Assembly (NCBI RefSeq): GCF_900115775.1
Contig: NZ_FOXS01000003.1
Location: forward strand, 496,001-560,000
Direction of reading: 5' to 3'
Origin: Hymenobacter arizonensis
Lineage (GTDB): Bacteria; Bacteroidota; Bacteroidia; Cytophagales; Hymenobacteraceae
Length of the DNA: 64,000 nucleotides
In this document: positions 34,480 through 44,477 of the stretch, piece after piece
Position numbering within the stretch: position 1 is the first letter of the stretch
Layout: each line of letters opens with the position of its first letter
Translations under genes and position numbers: made by a program
The notes under the pieces: generated by a model
The model's input: the letters and a program-made list of their open reading frames with translations, nothing else
What the model was told of the DNA's origin: nothing
The model's database searches: none

Positions 34480-36183
34480 CTATTGGAACGTGTACACCTG
34501 TAGGCTGCCGCCCAGGGGCTTTTTTTGCTCCACAACGAGACCGGAGGTAGCACCGGTGGGGCTGAGGTGAAACCAGTAGTCGTGGGCATCAGCAGGAGCA
34601 GTGCGGCGCTTCTTTTCGAGGGCGGCGTACACGGCCGGGTCGGTTTTGTCGGCGTGTTCGTAGAGGCGAATGTCGTCGGTGCCGTCGTAAGTGGAGGTGA
34701 GCTTAAACGGCTGGGCGTATTGCACCGACGTGTAGGTGCGCTCATCCTTGTCTTTGCCCGGCAGGTAGTCGTAGCGAAGCGGCTTGAAGTCGCGGTCCAT
34801 AAAGAGGTCAAAATCTTCGCTGTTGCCGTACACGCGCAGGGGCGAAAAGCTGAACTGGGTCTGGCCGGAGATGGGGTCGACGTGGAAGCGCGTCTGGCGG
34901 TAATAGCCTCCTCTGAAGCTCGCATTCTTCTTCTTGGCCCGCATGGCTTCGCTGTAGGCGTTCTGCACCTGGGCCACCGCCCGGCCATCGGGGGCATAGC
35001 GGCGGACAAAGAAGCCCTTCAGGTCGTCGTTGGTCATTTCCGGTATTTCGCCCTCGCCGTATTCGCCGTAAATGAGCACGTCGCCGGTGGCGTGGTCCAG
35101 GTAGAACGAGCCCATGCCGCCGGTGCTGGTTTCCCACTCGTCGTAGGTCACGTTGCGATTTTTACCTTGCGCTACCTCGAAGTAGAGCGGAATATGGTTC
35201 AGCTCGCCAGGGCTGGGCATTGGGCCCGAATACATGGGGCGGGTGCCTTTATTAAGGGCAAGCGTGGTGCTGAAGCCGCCCGTAGCTTTGCCCTGGTCAT
35301 CGGTGATGTATACCTGGTAGATGAGGGGCTGCTTGCCGGGCTTCTCCTTTGGGGCTCCGGTTACAAGGGTGCGGCGGCAGAAATACGTTTGGTTGGGGCG
35401 GTGGCCCAGGTAGGCCCATTCCTGGTACCAGTGCCGGTAGTGGTTTAAGCCGGTGATGTGCTCGGGCGTGGCTGGCATGTCGATGGGCTCGCGACGCAGG
35501 GTCTTGGTATTGAAGTCGAAATGAAGCAGGGCAAACACCAGGGTTTCTTCGCGCTTGTTGGTTTCGCGGACTACTTCCACGTAGCCGTTGGCCTCGGCGT
35601 AGCGGCCCAAGGTCCGGACCTCAACCTTTTTTAGTTCGGCCTCGGGGCGCGGCTCAAACTGGTGCTTGGTTAGGCGGCCCTGCTCGTCGAGGCGCTGCAC
35701 GAACATGTGGTCGTTCTTCAGCTTAAAGGATTTGTCGTGGTTAAACTTCTTGAACCAGGATTCGCTCAGCCGCTCGGCCAGCACCACAGTGTTGCCATCG
35801 GTCACGACGTTCACTGGGTAGAGCGCGGCCGCGAGCTTTTCTTTCTGCACCTCCTTGTTTTCGCGGGCTTCGCGCCCAATGGCAATTTTTTGCAACTCGA
35901 GCGAGAAACCCTGCGTCGGGCGCTGGAAGCGGTTGAGCGTGGTTTTCCAGAGGGTGTGCCCGTCGGGCGCCAGGCACTGTGCCGTGATGTCGAACGACAC
36001 CCCATCGGTTAGCAGCAGCACGGTGTTGTGGTTGGGCAGAACCAGGGTGCCAGCCAGCATGGTGTGCTCGCCCAGGCTAATGGTTTGGGCGGTTTGCAAT
36101 GGCCCGGCCGCGGGCTGCTGCGCGGCTACGTTGCCACTGGCCAGCAACAGCAGGCTAGCCAGTGAACGGTAAAAATGTTTCAT
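34480..36183 (-). CDS. Secreted protein of unknown function
   Basis: A 567-aa protein with a Sec signal peptide (MKHFYRSLASLLLLASGNVA, cleavage after AQA-like AAQ). No domain is recognised. The text is rich in Tyr, Asp and Gly with repeated motifs such as TGDVLIYGEYGEGE and LDHATGDV, suggesting a beta-propeller or similar beta-rich fold. It is last of three leftward genes (37858-36851, 36847-36206, this one) with gaps of 3 and 22 bp, hence an operon for envelope proteins. Confidence 0.7.
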   Translation of the reverse strand: MKHFYRSLASLLLLASGNVAAQQPAAGPLQTAQTISLGEHTMLAGTLVLPNHNTVLLLTDGVSFDITAQCLAPDGHTLWKTTLNRFQRPTQGFSLELQKIAIGREARENKEVQKEKLAAALYPVNVVTDGNTVVLAERLSESWFKKFNHDKSFKLKNDHMFVQRLDEQGRLTKHQFEPRPEAELKKVEVRTLGRYAEANGYVEVVRETNKREETLVFALLHFDFNTKTLRREPIDMPATPEHITGLNHYRHWYQEWAYLGHRPNQTYFCRRTLVTGAPKEKPGKQPLIYQVYITDDQGKATGGFSTTLALNKGTRPMYSGPMPSPGELNHIPLYFEVAQGKNRNVTYDEWETSTGGMGSFYLDHATGDVLIYGEYGEGEIPEMTNDDLKGFFVRRYAPDGRAVAQVQNAYSEAMRAKKKNASFRGGYYRQTRFHVDPISGQTQFSFSPLRVYGNSEDFDLFMDRDFKPLRYDYLPGKDKDERTYTSVQYAQPFKLTSTYDGTDDIRLYEHADKTDPAVYAALEKKRRTAPADAHDYWFHLSPTGATSGLVVEQKKPLGGSLQVYTFQ

Positions 36184-36205
36184 GAATAAAATAGAGAGAA
36201 AAATA

Positions 36206-36847
36206 TTAGAACGATTTGCCTAGCTGTACATTGAATTCGCGAATGCGAAGGACCTCTACCAAGCCCTCGCTCGAATAAAGATTATAAAAACGCATGGGCT
36301 TCAGGTCCGAGCTAAGCCGGATAAACCAGTCGTTGTCAGGGGTGGAATACACGCCTTCGAGCATGGCGCTCGGGGAATTAAAGGGCAGGAAAAACCGGCT
36401 AAAGCGGTAGCCTACTCCCACACCCACGCCAAAATCCTTCTTCGAATGCTTGCTCGCTTTGGCCCCGTAGCGGTACGTGACGTATTGCGGCAAATCCAGG
36501 ATGACCGAGCGGTTGAAGCCGTCCACATCCTGGCGGGTGGTGCCTAGCAGGCCGGCAGTAGCATTGAGCGACACCCCAAAAGATTGTTCGCCCTGGCTCA
36601 GCTGAAGGAGTGGAGCATCGAATCCTAAATTGAGGTTAAGCAAAAACAAGTTTGCATCCAGCGTCTGCAACTCAAAGCCAGGAGTAGTGCCGGAGTAGCC
36701 GTCGGGATTGGCTTGCACCGGGCCCTTGGACCGCATCGGCACCATGCCTACCCCAAAATCGCCGTGGAACTTGCTAACCTGGGCGTGCACAGGGCACGCC
36801 CAGGAACCGCCAGCCGCGATGGCTAGCAAAATGAAACACTTTTTCAT
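36206..36847 (-). CDS. Exported protein, outer-membrane beta-barrel-like
   Basis: A 213-aa protein with a signal peptide (MKKCFILLAIAAGGSWACPV...HAQ). It has alternating hydrophobic/aromatic strands (VLRIREFNVQLGKSF at the end) with a terminal Phe, as seen in outer-membrane barrels. The specific function is unknown. It is the middle gene of the three-gene secreted cluster. Confidence 0.62.
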   Translation of the reverse strand: MKKCFILLAIAAGGSWACPVHAQVSKFHGDFGVGMVPMRSKGPVQANPDGYSGTTPGFELQTLDANLFLLNLNLGFDAPLLQLSQGEQSFGVSLNATAGLLGTTRQDVDGFNRSVILDLPQYVTYRYGAKASKHSKKDFGVGVGVGYRFSRFFLPFNSPSAMLEGVYSTPDNDWFIRLSSDLKPMRFYNLYSSEGLVEVLRIREFNVQLGKSF

Positions 36848-36850
36848 CGA

Positions 36851-37858
36851 TTATTGGTAGTGAAAGCGGTAGACAAGGCCGCGCGGGCCGACGGCATAAA
36901 AAGTGCTGGCATCAGCAAAGTCGGCAGCGTAGAAAGTAGCGTTGATGGTGGCGCCGTCTGGCGCATGCACATACACCCAGGGCGTTCGTTCGCCGGCCTG
37001 CGAGAAGGCCTCGTGCCGCCGGATAACCATGCGCCGGCCTACCCCAACTACCGGCCCGCCGCGGCCCGCAGTGGCCAGCCCATACACGGGGCCACCGTAC
37101 TCATTATCCGGCTTATAGCTCCGAATGGCATCGTGGGCTTCAAAACCGCGGGGTGTGGCTAGCAGGTAAGTGTTGAGGTTATAGCGGATGATGTCGTGCG
37201 TGGTGTTATCCTGCGGGTTGCCGCGATAGTCGAAAATATCCCATGTTTTTCCGCCATCGTCGGTCAGCCAACGGGACCGTTCGTCACCCACTACGGTGCC
37301 CGAGTCAACGGATGTAAACGACACGGCCTGGAACGTGTAGCGCTTGTCGATACGGCGATGTACGCTCGCCCAGGTAGTGCCGCCGTTGGTGGTTTTGTTG
37401 ATGCTGCCGCCTGCGCCCACGGCGTATCCCACTTGGCTGGTCACGAACTGCAAGTCGGTGATGCTTCCCGAAGCCGAGCCGTAGGAATCGTAGGTCATGA
37501 CACCGGTCCAACTCTGCCCGCCGTTAGTGGTGCGGTAAAGGCCATTGCTGGTGCCCGCCCAGCCCGTGGTAGCCGAGGTGAAGAGCAGCTTGTTGATGGT
37601 GCCCAGCGTCGGTTGGCTGCGGCGCGTCCAGGTCTGGCCGGCGTCGGAAGTGACGAAGAGCGAGCCATTGGCTCCGCCCACAAAGCCCTCGCGGGCCGAT
37701 ACAAAGTCAACGGTGTTCAAGCTAAGCGTATCGGCGGCAGTGGGTAAGGCCAGCACGTCGTAGCGCATGGTAGAATACACATCAAGCACGTATTTATCCT
37801 CGGTGCAGCCAGCAAATGCTAAAGCACCCGAGAAGAGCAAACAGTAATATTTTTTCAT
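36851..37858 (-). CDS. YCF48/BNR-repeat lipoprotein
   Basis: A 335-aa lipoprotein (MKKYYCLLFSGALAFAGCTE, lipobox Cys at about 18). It carries repeated propeller motifs: FVTSDAGQTWTRR, YRTTNGGQSWTGV, NKTTNGGTTWASV and WLTDDGGKTWDIF. These S/T-x-D/N-G-G-x-T-W boxes are BNR repeats, and the protein resembles YCF48/photosystem II assembly factor-like propellers found as secreted proteins in non-photosynthetic Bacteroidetes. First gene of the three-gene cluster. A binding or scaffold role at the cell surface is inferred. Confidence 0.78.
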   Translation of the reverse strand: MKKYYCLLFSGALAFAGCTEDKYVLDVYSTMRYDVLALPTAADTLSLNTVDFVSAREGFVGGANGSLFVTSDAGQTWTRRSQPTLGTINKLLFTSATTGWAGTSNGLYRTTNGGQSWTGVMTYDSYGSASGSITDLQFVTSQVGYAVGAGGSINKTTNGGTTWASVHRRIDKRYTFQAVSFTSVDSGTVVGDERSRWLTDDGGKTWDIFDYRGNPQDNTTHDIIRYNLNTYLLATPRGFEAHDAIRSYKPDNEYGGPVYGLATAGRGGPVVGVGRRMVIRRHEAFSQAGERTPWVYVHAPDGATINATFYAADFADASTFYAVGPRGLVYRFHYQ

Positions 37859-38220
37859 ATAAACGTATGGGTGGAAAGGTCAAAGCTACGGGTGCATCAG
37901 CACTTAATAGTTATATTATTAGTATTCCTGATAAATAATTTATCACTCCAAATAATGCCCTCTTATGTGCAAGAATCTAACCGGCTGGATAAAGACGAGG
38001 TGGCATGACAAGGGAATCGTCCTCAGGGTAAAAATGGTCCGCCTACCCTGTCTTATTATCGTTTATGACCCCGAAAGGAAAACCATTGACGGACCTTGTT
38101 GAACGCCGCCCAGCTGCGACAATGCGGAAGCGCGCAAGTTTGGCAACTCGGTAACGAATCTTCCTGCCCGGCCAGCTGTTTACCTTCGCATCCTATCCTG
38201 ACTATCGAAAGACTACTTTC
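37859..38220. other. Divergent intergenic region
   Basis: About 360 bp, AT-rich near 37900-37960, between the leftward YCF48-type operon and rightward mutS2. It should hold both promoters. TACCTTCG at 38172-38179 resembles a -7 box for mutS2, but no TTTG is found at the right distance. No gene is seen. Confidence 0.4.
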
Positions 38221-40665
38221 TTGCTCTTACCCCAACACTTCGAACAAAAAATCGGCTTCACCACGCTCCGCGAGCAGCTCGAAGCCAATTGCCTTTCCGC
38301 CCTGGGCCGCCAGTACGTGGCCCGCATGGAGTTCCAAACCAAGCACGAGCCGCTGCTGAAGCTGCTGCAACAGGCCGACGAGTTTGCCTACCTGCTACGC
38401 TCCGGCGCCGACTTCCCGGCCTCGCACTACTACGACCCCAAGGCCCACCTCAAGCGCGCCGCCCTGCCGGGTTCCTTCCTTGATGTGGCCGCATTTTTTG
38501 AGGTGAAGATGAGCCTGCGGACCATTCGCCAGGCCCTCACGTTCTTCACCGAGGCCGACCCCGGCCTGTATCCCACGCTACGCCTGCTGGGCATTGGCGT
38601 GCAAGTCGACCGCAACTTGTTGGCTGCCATGGACCGCGTGGTGGACGACGAAGGCCTGGTGCGCGACGACGCCTCGCCGCTGCTGCGTCAGATTCGGCAG
38701 GAGCTCATTGCCCGCCAGGGCCAGCTGCGCAAACAGATTGCCGGCATTCTGCGCCACGCCAAGAATGAGGGCTGGATTCCCGGTGACGCCGAGCCAACCA
38801 TCCGTGGTGGCCGTTTGGTGCTGCCCGTTATTGCCGAGCACAAGCGCAAAGTGAAGGGCCTGATTCACGACGAATCGGCCTCGGGCCAAACCGTTTACAT
38901 CGAACCGGCCGAGATTTTCGAGCTCAACAACGACATCAAGGACCTCGACAATGCCTATCATCGCGAGCTGATTCGCATTCTCACGGCCCTGACCGACCAG
39001 CTGCGCCCGCACCTGCCCGACTTGCGCCGCGCCTATTCCTACCTCGGCCTGCTCGATTTTATCAGAGCCAAAGCAAGGTTGGCCGTGTCGCTCGATTGCC
39101 GCCTGCCCGTGATGCACAATAAGCCGTTGCTGAAGTGGCACGGCGTGCGCCACCCGCTGCTGCAGCTGGCTTTTGCCCAGCACAAGCGCGAAAACGGCGA
39201 CCCGCGCGAAGTGGTGCCACTCGACCTAGAGCTGAACCACGAGCAGCGCATTCTGGTGATTTCTGGCCCCAACGCCGGCGGCAAATCAGTGAGTTTGAAA
39301 ACCGTGGGCCTGGTGCAGTTCATGCTGCAAATGGGCCTGCTAATCCCCTGCGCCGACAACTCCGAAGCCGGCGTGTTCGAGGATATTTTCCTGGACATCG
39401 GCGACGAGCAGAGCCTGGAAAACGACCTGAGTACCTATTCTTCGCACTTGTTGGCCATGAAGCAGTTCTTGCTGCTGGCCGGCAAGAAAAGCCTCGTGCT
39501 GATTGACGAATTCGGCACCGGCACCGAGCCCAGCCTGGGCGGCGCCATTGCCGAGGCTGTGCTCGACGAGCTGAACAAGGCCCGTGTGTTCGGCGTCATC
39601 ACCACGCACTACACCAACCTGAAGAACTTCGCCGAGCGCACGCCGCACCTCATCAACGGCGCCATGCGCTACGACCCCGACAAGCTGCAGCCGCTCTACC
39701 GCCTGGAGGTGGGCAAGCCGGGCTCGTCGTTCGCCATTGAAATTGCCCGCAAAATCGGCCTGCCAAGGGAAGTGGTTGAGCGCGCCACGCAACTGGTGGG
39801 CAAAGACAAAATTCGCTACGACCGTCTGCTGGAAGGCCTGGAAAAAGAGAAGACCGAGCTTGAAGCCCGCACTGCCGAAGCCGCCAAAGCGGAAAAGCGC
39901 CTCAAGCGCGCCGCCCAGGAGTATACCGACCTCAAGCAGCACCTCGAAGACACCAAGCTCGAAACCCTGCGTACCGCCAAGCAGCAGGCCAAGGCCTTGC
40001 TGGTAAATACCAACCAGCAGATTGAAGCCACCATTGGCGAAATTCGCCGCGGGCAGGCCGACAAGGTAATCAACAAGCAGGCCCGCGAAAAGCTGGAGAC
40101 CTTCGTGCGCAAAGAGCTACAGATTGAGCCACCCAAGCCCAAAGCCTCGCGCGAGCGGGCCGAAGCCGGCGCGCTGCAGCCCGGCGACAAAGTTGCCTTG
40201 TTTGGCCAGGAAGGTCACGGCGAAGTGGTGAGCGTGAAGGGCAACACCGCCGAAGTCATGTTTGGCGGCATGAAAACCCTGACCAAGCTCAATCAGCTTG
40301 AGAAACTTGGGCGCGCCGAAATCCGCGAGCGGGAGCAGGCCGCCAAGGCAAAAAGCGGGCGGCTTGGCGGCGGTGGCTCGGGCGGCGGCAACGGCGTCAA
40401 CATCACCGACCGCATGGCCGGCTTCAGCCCCACGCTGGACCTGCGCGGCGAGCGGGCCGAAGACGCCCTCACCAAAACCATGAGCTTCGTCGACGACGCC
40501 GTGATGCTGGGCATGCCCGAAATCAAGTTCCTGCACGGCCGCGGCAACGGGGTGCTGCGCCAAGTGGTGCGCGACTACCTGCGCTCGCAGCGCGCCGTGG
40601 CCAGCGTAGCCGACGAGCACGCTGACCGGGGCGGCGACGGTGTGACCATTGCGGTGCTGAAGTAG
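38221..40665 (+). CDS. mutS2: Endonuclease MutS2 (MutS family ATPase with Smr domain)
   Basis: An 814-aa MutS2. The family is involved in suppressing recombination, processing branched DNA or, in Bacillus, rescuing collided ribosomes. The reading frame starts at a TTG (38221; LLPQHFEQKIGFTTLREQLE), since no ATG lies before conserved sequence. The core and lever region precedes the ATPase domain: Walker A G349-P-N-A-G-G-K-S, then DIGDEQSLENDLSTYSSHL and the Walker B-type LVLIDEFGTGTEPSLG. A long coiled coil (about 520-640), a KOW-like region (LQPGDKVALFGQEGHGEVVS) and a C-terminal Smr nuclease domain with LDLRGERAED and HGRGNGVLRQVVRDYL follow. All parts are intact. It is monocistronic, ended by a hairpin at 40780. 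Confidence 0.95.
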   Translation: MLLPQHFEQKIGFTTLREQLEANCLSALGRQYVARMEFQTKHEPLLKLLQQADEFAYLLRSGADFPASHYYDPKAHLKRAALPGSFLDVAAFFEVKMSLRTIRQALTFFTEADPGLYPTLRLLGIGVQVDRNLLAAMDRVVDDEGLVRDDASPLLRQIRQELIARQGQLRKQIAGILRHAKNEGWIPGDAEPTIRGGRLVLPVIAEHKRKVKGLIHDESASGQTVYIEPAEIFELNNDIKDLDNAYHRELIRILTALTDQLRPHLPDLRRAYSYLGLLDFIRAKARLAVSLDCRLPVMHNKPLLKWHGVRHPLLQLAFAQHKRENGDPREVVPLDLELNHEQRILVISGPNAGGKSVSLKTVGLVQFMLQMGLLIPCADNSEAGVFEDIFLDIGDEQSLENDLSTYSSHLLAMKQFLLLAGKKSLVLIDEFGTGTEPSLGGAIAEAVLDELNKARVFGVITTHYTNLKNFAERTPHLINGAMRYDPDKLQPLYRLEVGKPGSSFAIEIARKIGLPREVVERATQLVGKDKIRYDRLLEGLEKEKTELEARTAEAAKAEKRLKRAAQEYTDLKQHLEDTKLETLRTAKQQAKALLVNTNQQIEATIGEIRRGQADKVINKQAREKLETFVRKELQIEPPKPKASRERAEAGALQPGDKVALFGQEGHGEVVSVKGNTAEVMFGGMKTLTKLNQLEKLGRAEIREREQAAKAKSGRLGGGGSGGGNGVNITDRMAGFSPTLDLRGERAEDALTKTMSFVDDAVMLGMPEIKFLHGRGNGVLRQVVRDYLRSQRAVASVADEHADRGGDGVTIAVLK

Positions 40666-41224
40666 TAACTCCAGGCCGGTGCGTCTGGATGCGCTTTGCT
40701 TAAGTGCTCTCAGCGTGAATTGCAGAGGTCGGACTTTGACGGACCTGGATTCCTATTCAGCCTTCCGACGCCATCAAACAAGAAGCCCAGGCCCTAATAA
40801 GGTCTGGGCTTCTTATTTGATAGGGTTTCAGCGGTTTGCACCTCAATTGAGGCACATACTAGGAGGCCTAATGCATTCATTGACAACACATCGGTTTTGC
40901 CGACTCGGCATAAATCTTTTGGGGCTGGAAGCAGCTAATAGGTGTGCTTCACCCATCTGCAGCGCATAATTAAAGCAGTGATAAACATATTGAACAAAAA
41001 TAAGTTTAAACTTGGTTAATCGAATTTTGCTCAAAAGCTGAAACTCACGCCTGGTTCTGTATTCGCTTAAAATGCAGCTGTTTTGACTGTTATTAAATAT
41101 GACTACTCATATGTGTAAGTTTCTGTTATTCAATAGGCTTAATTATGATTAACGAGTGGTTGTCCTGATATTGCACTGATGAGCTTGCCAAAGCTTGTGG
41201 ATTAGAAACTCCTGAACACAACAT
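40666..41224. other. Intergenic region after mutS2
   Basis: About 560 bp, AT-rich in its second half. It contains the terminator at 40780-40814 and presumably the promoter of the beta-helix gene. No coding sequence is supported. Confidence 0.45.
40780..40814 (+). terminator. Rho-independent terminator of mutS2
   Basis: AAGAAGCCCAG and CTGGGCTTCTT pair over 11 bp around a 13-nt loop, followed by TATTT. Confidence 0.8.
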
Positions 41225-44125
41225 ATGATAAGAGCTCGACAGTCGCCATTTCGTCTTAAAATACTTCTCTTGCTTTTCGTTGCTGGATTGGTCCAGCCGG
41301 TTTTCGCAACTGACTACTATGTGTCGACGAGTGGCAGCGACAGCAACGCTGGCACGGCAGCGGGCAGCGCGTGGCGGACCATAGAAAAAGTCAATAACCA
41401 AACCTTCGGCCCCGGCGACCGGGTGCTTTTTCAAGCAGGCCAAACCTTTGCGGGTACGATTTACCTCACGGCCGCCGATGGCGGTGTGGCCAGCAATCCG
41501 GTCACCGTCGGCTCGTTCGGCACCGGCCGGGCTACCATTAACGGCGGCGCTGGGTCGGGCCTGAGTTTGCGAGGCACCACCGGCATACGGGTCGTTAACC
41601 TGAATTTTATTGGCTTGGGCCGCAAAACAGGCAACGAGAAGGGGATGGGCGTGCAGGTGGCGAACGCCAACGGCATTACTATTGACCAAGTAGACGCCAG
41701 CGGTTTCCAGCGCGCAGGCGTTGATTTTGCCTACAGCAGCAACGTGCGCCTGACCAACGTGTTTGCCCACAACAACGGCTACGCAGGCATTGCGGGCTAT
41801 AGCGCTACCGATGTGTACATCGGCTACTGCCGGGCCATCAGAAACTCCGGCGACCCCACCATCACCACCAATCACAGCGGCAACGGCATTGTGGTGTCGG
41901 GCCGGCGCATCGTTATCGAGTACTCCGAAGCGGCCTACAACGGCTACGACATGCAGCAAGTGTACAACAACGGGCCCGTAGGCATCTGGTGCCACGACGC
42001 CGACCAGGTAACCATTCAGCACTGCATCTCGCACAACAACTCCAGTCCCAAAGGCGACGGCGGAGGCTTCGACCTGGACGGTGGCGTGACCAATTCTGTG
42101 GTGCAGTACAACTACGCCTACGAAAACAAGAACTACGGCTTCTTGGCGTGGGAGTATGGGTCGTCCGTGCAATGGTCGGGCAACGTGTTCCGCTTCAATA
42201 TCAGCGCCAACAACTACGGCCCCGGCCTGCTGCTCGGGGCCAATGGCAGCCAGGGCCTGCAAAACTGCGAGGTGTACAACAACGTGTTTTACAGCTCAGC
42301 GTATCCGGCCGTAACTCAGATGGGGCCGACCGTCAACGTCAACCTGCGCAACAACATTTTCATGGGGCCTAACTCTAGCAGTCTGGTGACCACGGCGAGC
42401 GGCTTACTGTATCAGGCCAATGCGTATTGGAGCACCAATGGAGGCTTCAACGTCGGCGGCTACAAAAGCTTGCAGGAGTGGGCCAATGCTACCGGCCAGG
42501 AAAAGCTAAACGGCACTGTGGTGGGGATTAATGCCAATCCCGGTTTCCAGGACCCCGCCAATTACCAGAAGCTCACCGACCCAGCCCGGTTGCCGTCGCT
42601 CACTTCGTTTCTGGTGCCCGCTACCTCGCCGGTCGTAGACAAGGGCGTAAACCTGCGCGCCACCTTCAACATCGACCCCGGCACACGGGATTTCTACGGC
42701 AAAGCCCTGCCAACCAGCACCGGCACTGACATAGGAGCGCAAGAAGCCGGCAGCGCCACCCAAACGCCAACCACCACCCCAACCTCAACGGGCTGCACGG
42801 GTACGGGCAGCTTGCAGTACGAGGTCTGGAACAACGTGTCGGGTTCAACGGTGAGCAGCATCCCCACCGGCAGCGCGCCGAGCAGCACTTCGGCCATCAA
42901 CAGTTTCGAAGCCCCCGCCCAAACTCTTTACAACTACGGCGCACGAACCCGCGGTTATGTCTGCGCGCCGGTATCGGGGGCTTACACCTTCTGGGTGGTG
43001 GGCGACGACGCGGCCGAGCTCTTCCTGAGCACCGACGCCGACCCGGCCAAGAAGGTGCGCATCGCCTCGTGCGCGGGCTGGACTAGCGGCAACCGCGACT
43101 TCACGCGCATGGCCAGCCAGCAGTCCGCGACCATCCAGCTCACGGCCGGCACGCGCTACTACGTCGAGGCCCTGCACAAGCAGAGCTGGGGCCCGGGCTA
43201 CCTGGCCGTGGCCTGGCGCCTGCCCAACGGCACCCGCCAAGAGCCCATCCCCGGCGCCAGCCTCGTTCCATTTGGCGCCATTCCGACCCCAACGCCGACT
43301 CCAACACCTACGCCTGTTCCGGCGCCATCGCAGCCTAACCTGGCCCTCAACCCTGGGTTTGAAGCCGATAAGGGGCCCGTGCAAGCGCCGGCCTCGTGGT
43401 ATACGTGGGCTGGCAGTGCGGGCACCGATGCCGACGCCGACTTAACCGAAACCACCGGCGGCGCCTACGCGGGCACTTACCACGGCGCGCACCGCAAGGA
43501 CCGCCCCTACGAAGTGTACACCTACCAAGTGGTGAAAGGGCTTGCCAACGGCTACTACACCCTACGGGCCTGGACCAAAAGCAGCGGCGGGCAAACCCAC
43601 GCCATGCTCTTGGCCAAGAATTTCGGGAGCGGGCAGGTATCGGCGCGCTTGCCAGCCACTGCGGGCGGCGTGGCCGGCGCCTGGCAGCAGGTCGAGCTAA
43701 AGGATATCAACGTGACCAACGGCAGCTGCGAGATTGCCTTGTACTCAAACGCAGCAGCGGGGCAATGGCTGTTGTTCGACGAGGTGACGCTCGTAAGCCA
43801 AGCCGCTACCGCGAGCAAGAGCACCTCAGCTGTAACCTCGCCCGCAAGCAATGCTGCTGAAGTGCGGGCCGAACCCCAAAGCTGGCCAAATCCGGTGCAG
43901 AACGAGCTGCAGGTGAGCTACCCCAGTGCCGAAAATCAGGTGGTGGAGGTGCAGCTTTCAAACCTGCAATCGGCCCGGGTGCAGCTGCGGCACAAGCAGT
44001 CGGTGTTTCCCGGCAACAACCAGTTCAGCCTCAACACCAGTGCCCTCAAGCCGGGCCTCTACCTGCTTCAAATTAACGGCGGAAAGCAGCCTTATTCCCA
44101 GCGCATCAGCGTGGAGCGCCCGTAG
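41225..44125 (+). CDS. Secreted right-handed beta-helix protein with PA14-like domain and T9SS sorting domain
   Basis: A 966-aa surface or secreted protein, probably polysaccharide-binding or -degrading. The signal peptide (LKILLLLFVAGLVQPVFA) ends near residue 29. A parallel beta-helix follows (about 30-500, starting DYYVSTSGSDSNAGTAAGSA; pectate-lyase/NosD type). There is a Thr/Pro-rich linker (about 505-525) and a PA14-like domain (about 530-685: YVCAPVSGAYTFWVVGDDAA). A Pro-Thr repeat (687-701) leads to a carbohydrate-binding-like beta sandwich (about 705-860, NLALNPGFE). A type IX secretion C-terminal domain begins with WPNPVQNELQVSYPS at about 886 and ends LYLLQINGGKQPYSQRISVE. It is transported by T9SS, a Bacteroidetes-specific system. 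Which substrate it acts on cannot be told. Confidence 0.88.
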   Translation: MIRARQSPFRLKILLLLFVAGLVQPVFATDYYVSTSGSDSNAGTAAGSAWRTIEKVNNQTFGPGDRVLFQAGQTFAGTIYLTAADGGVASNPVTVGSFGTGRATINGGAGSGLSLRGTTGIRVVNLNFIGLGRKTGNEKGMGVQVANANGITIDQVDASGFQRAGVDFAYSSNVRLTNVFAHNNGYAGIAGYSATDVYIGYCRAIRNSGDPTITTNHSGNGIVVSGRRIVIEYSEAAYNGYDMQQVYNNGPVGIWCHDADQVTIQHCISHNNSSPKGDGGGFDLDGGVTNSVVQYNYAYENKNYGFLAWEYGSSVQWSGNVFRFNISANNYGPGLLLGANGSQGLQNCEVYNNVFYSSAYPAVTQMGPTVNVNLRNNIFMGPNSSSLVTTASGLLYQANAYWSTNGGFNVGGYKSLQEWANATGQEKLNGTVVGINANPGFQDPANYQKLTDPARLPSLTSFLVPATSPVVDKGVNLRATFNIDPGTRDFYGKALPTSTGTDIGAQEAGSATQTPTTTPTSTGCTGTGSLQYEVWNNVSGSTVSSIPTGSAPSSTSAINSFEAPAQTLYNYGARTRGYVCAPVSGAYTFWVVGDDAAELFLSTDADPAKKVRIASCAGWTSGNRDFTRMASQQSATIQLTAGTRYYVEALHKQSWGPGYLAVAWRLPNGTRQEPIPGASLVPFGAIPTPTPTPTPTPVPAPSQPNLALNPGFEADKGPVQAPASWYTWAGSAGTDADADLTETTGGAYAGTYHGAHRKDRPYEVYTYQVVKGLANGYYTLRAWTKSSGGQTHAMLLAKNFGSGQVSARLPATAGGVAGAWQQVELKDINVTNGSCEIALYSNAAAGQWLLFDEVTLVSQAATASKSTSAVTSPASNAAEVRAEPQSWPNPVQNELQVSYPSAENQVVEVQLSNLQSARVQLRHKQSVFPGNNQFSLNTSALKPGLYLLQINGGKQPYSQRISVERP

Positions 44126-44477
44126 CTGCCGCGCTCAAAGTAACCACTCACTCCGTGTAAGGAGTATTGCAGCGAATGCAGCGTGAGCTTAATGTTTTCT
44201 CGAATTAGAACCGGGCTAAATTCCCGTTTTAGCGCTGAGAAGTAGTTTTTGAAATATCCAATAATTCGTAGAGAAGCCCGGGTCTTTTTAGGCTCGGGCT
44301 TTCTTTTTTAGGGTATTTTTTGTCTGTGAAAGCTAGGCTGCCCATGATTTGAAAAGTCTGATGATGCTAAATGTTGGCTAGTGCGGGATAGGGGGCCCTT
44401 GGTAGGTTTGCTCAACTTCAGCAGGGTAGCAGTTGCTGCCCGGAAGCTCAACCTCCCAACCTCCATTTTTTCACGTT
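44126..44477. other. Intergenic region after the T9SS gene
   Basis: About 350 bp containing one hairpin terminator (44274-44301) and the upstream region of the yiaA-like gene. No gene is seen. Confidence 0.45.
44274..44301 (+). terminator. Terminator of the beta-helix gene
   Basis: AAGCCCG and CGGGCTT pair, followed by a T-rich stretch (TCTTTTTTA). Confidence 0.7.

Noticed and set aside
41126..42262. 378-codon minus-strand frame
   Set aside because: Shadow of the beta-helix gene.
43283..43328. CCNAC-type tandem repeat as a possible microsatellite or CRISPR-like array
   Set aside because: It is the Pro-Thr linker of the beta-helix protein; no spacer-repeat structure. No CRISPR array was seen anywhere in the window.
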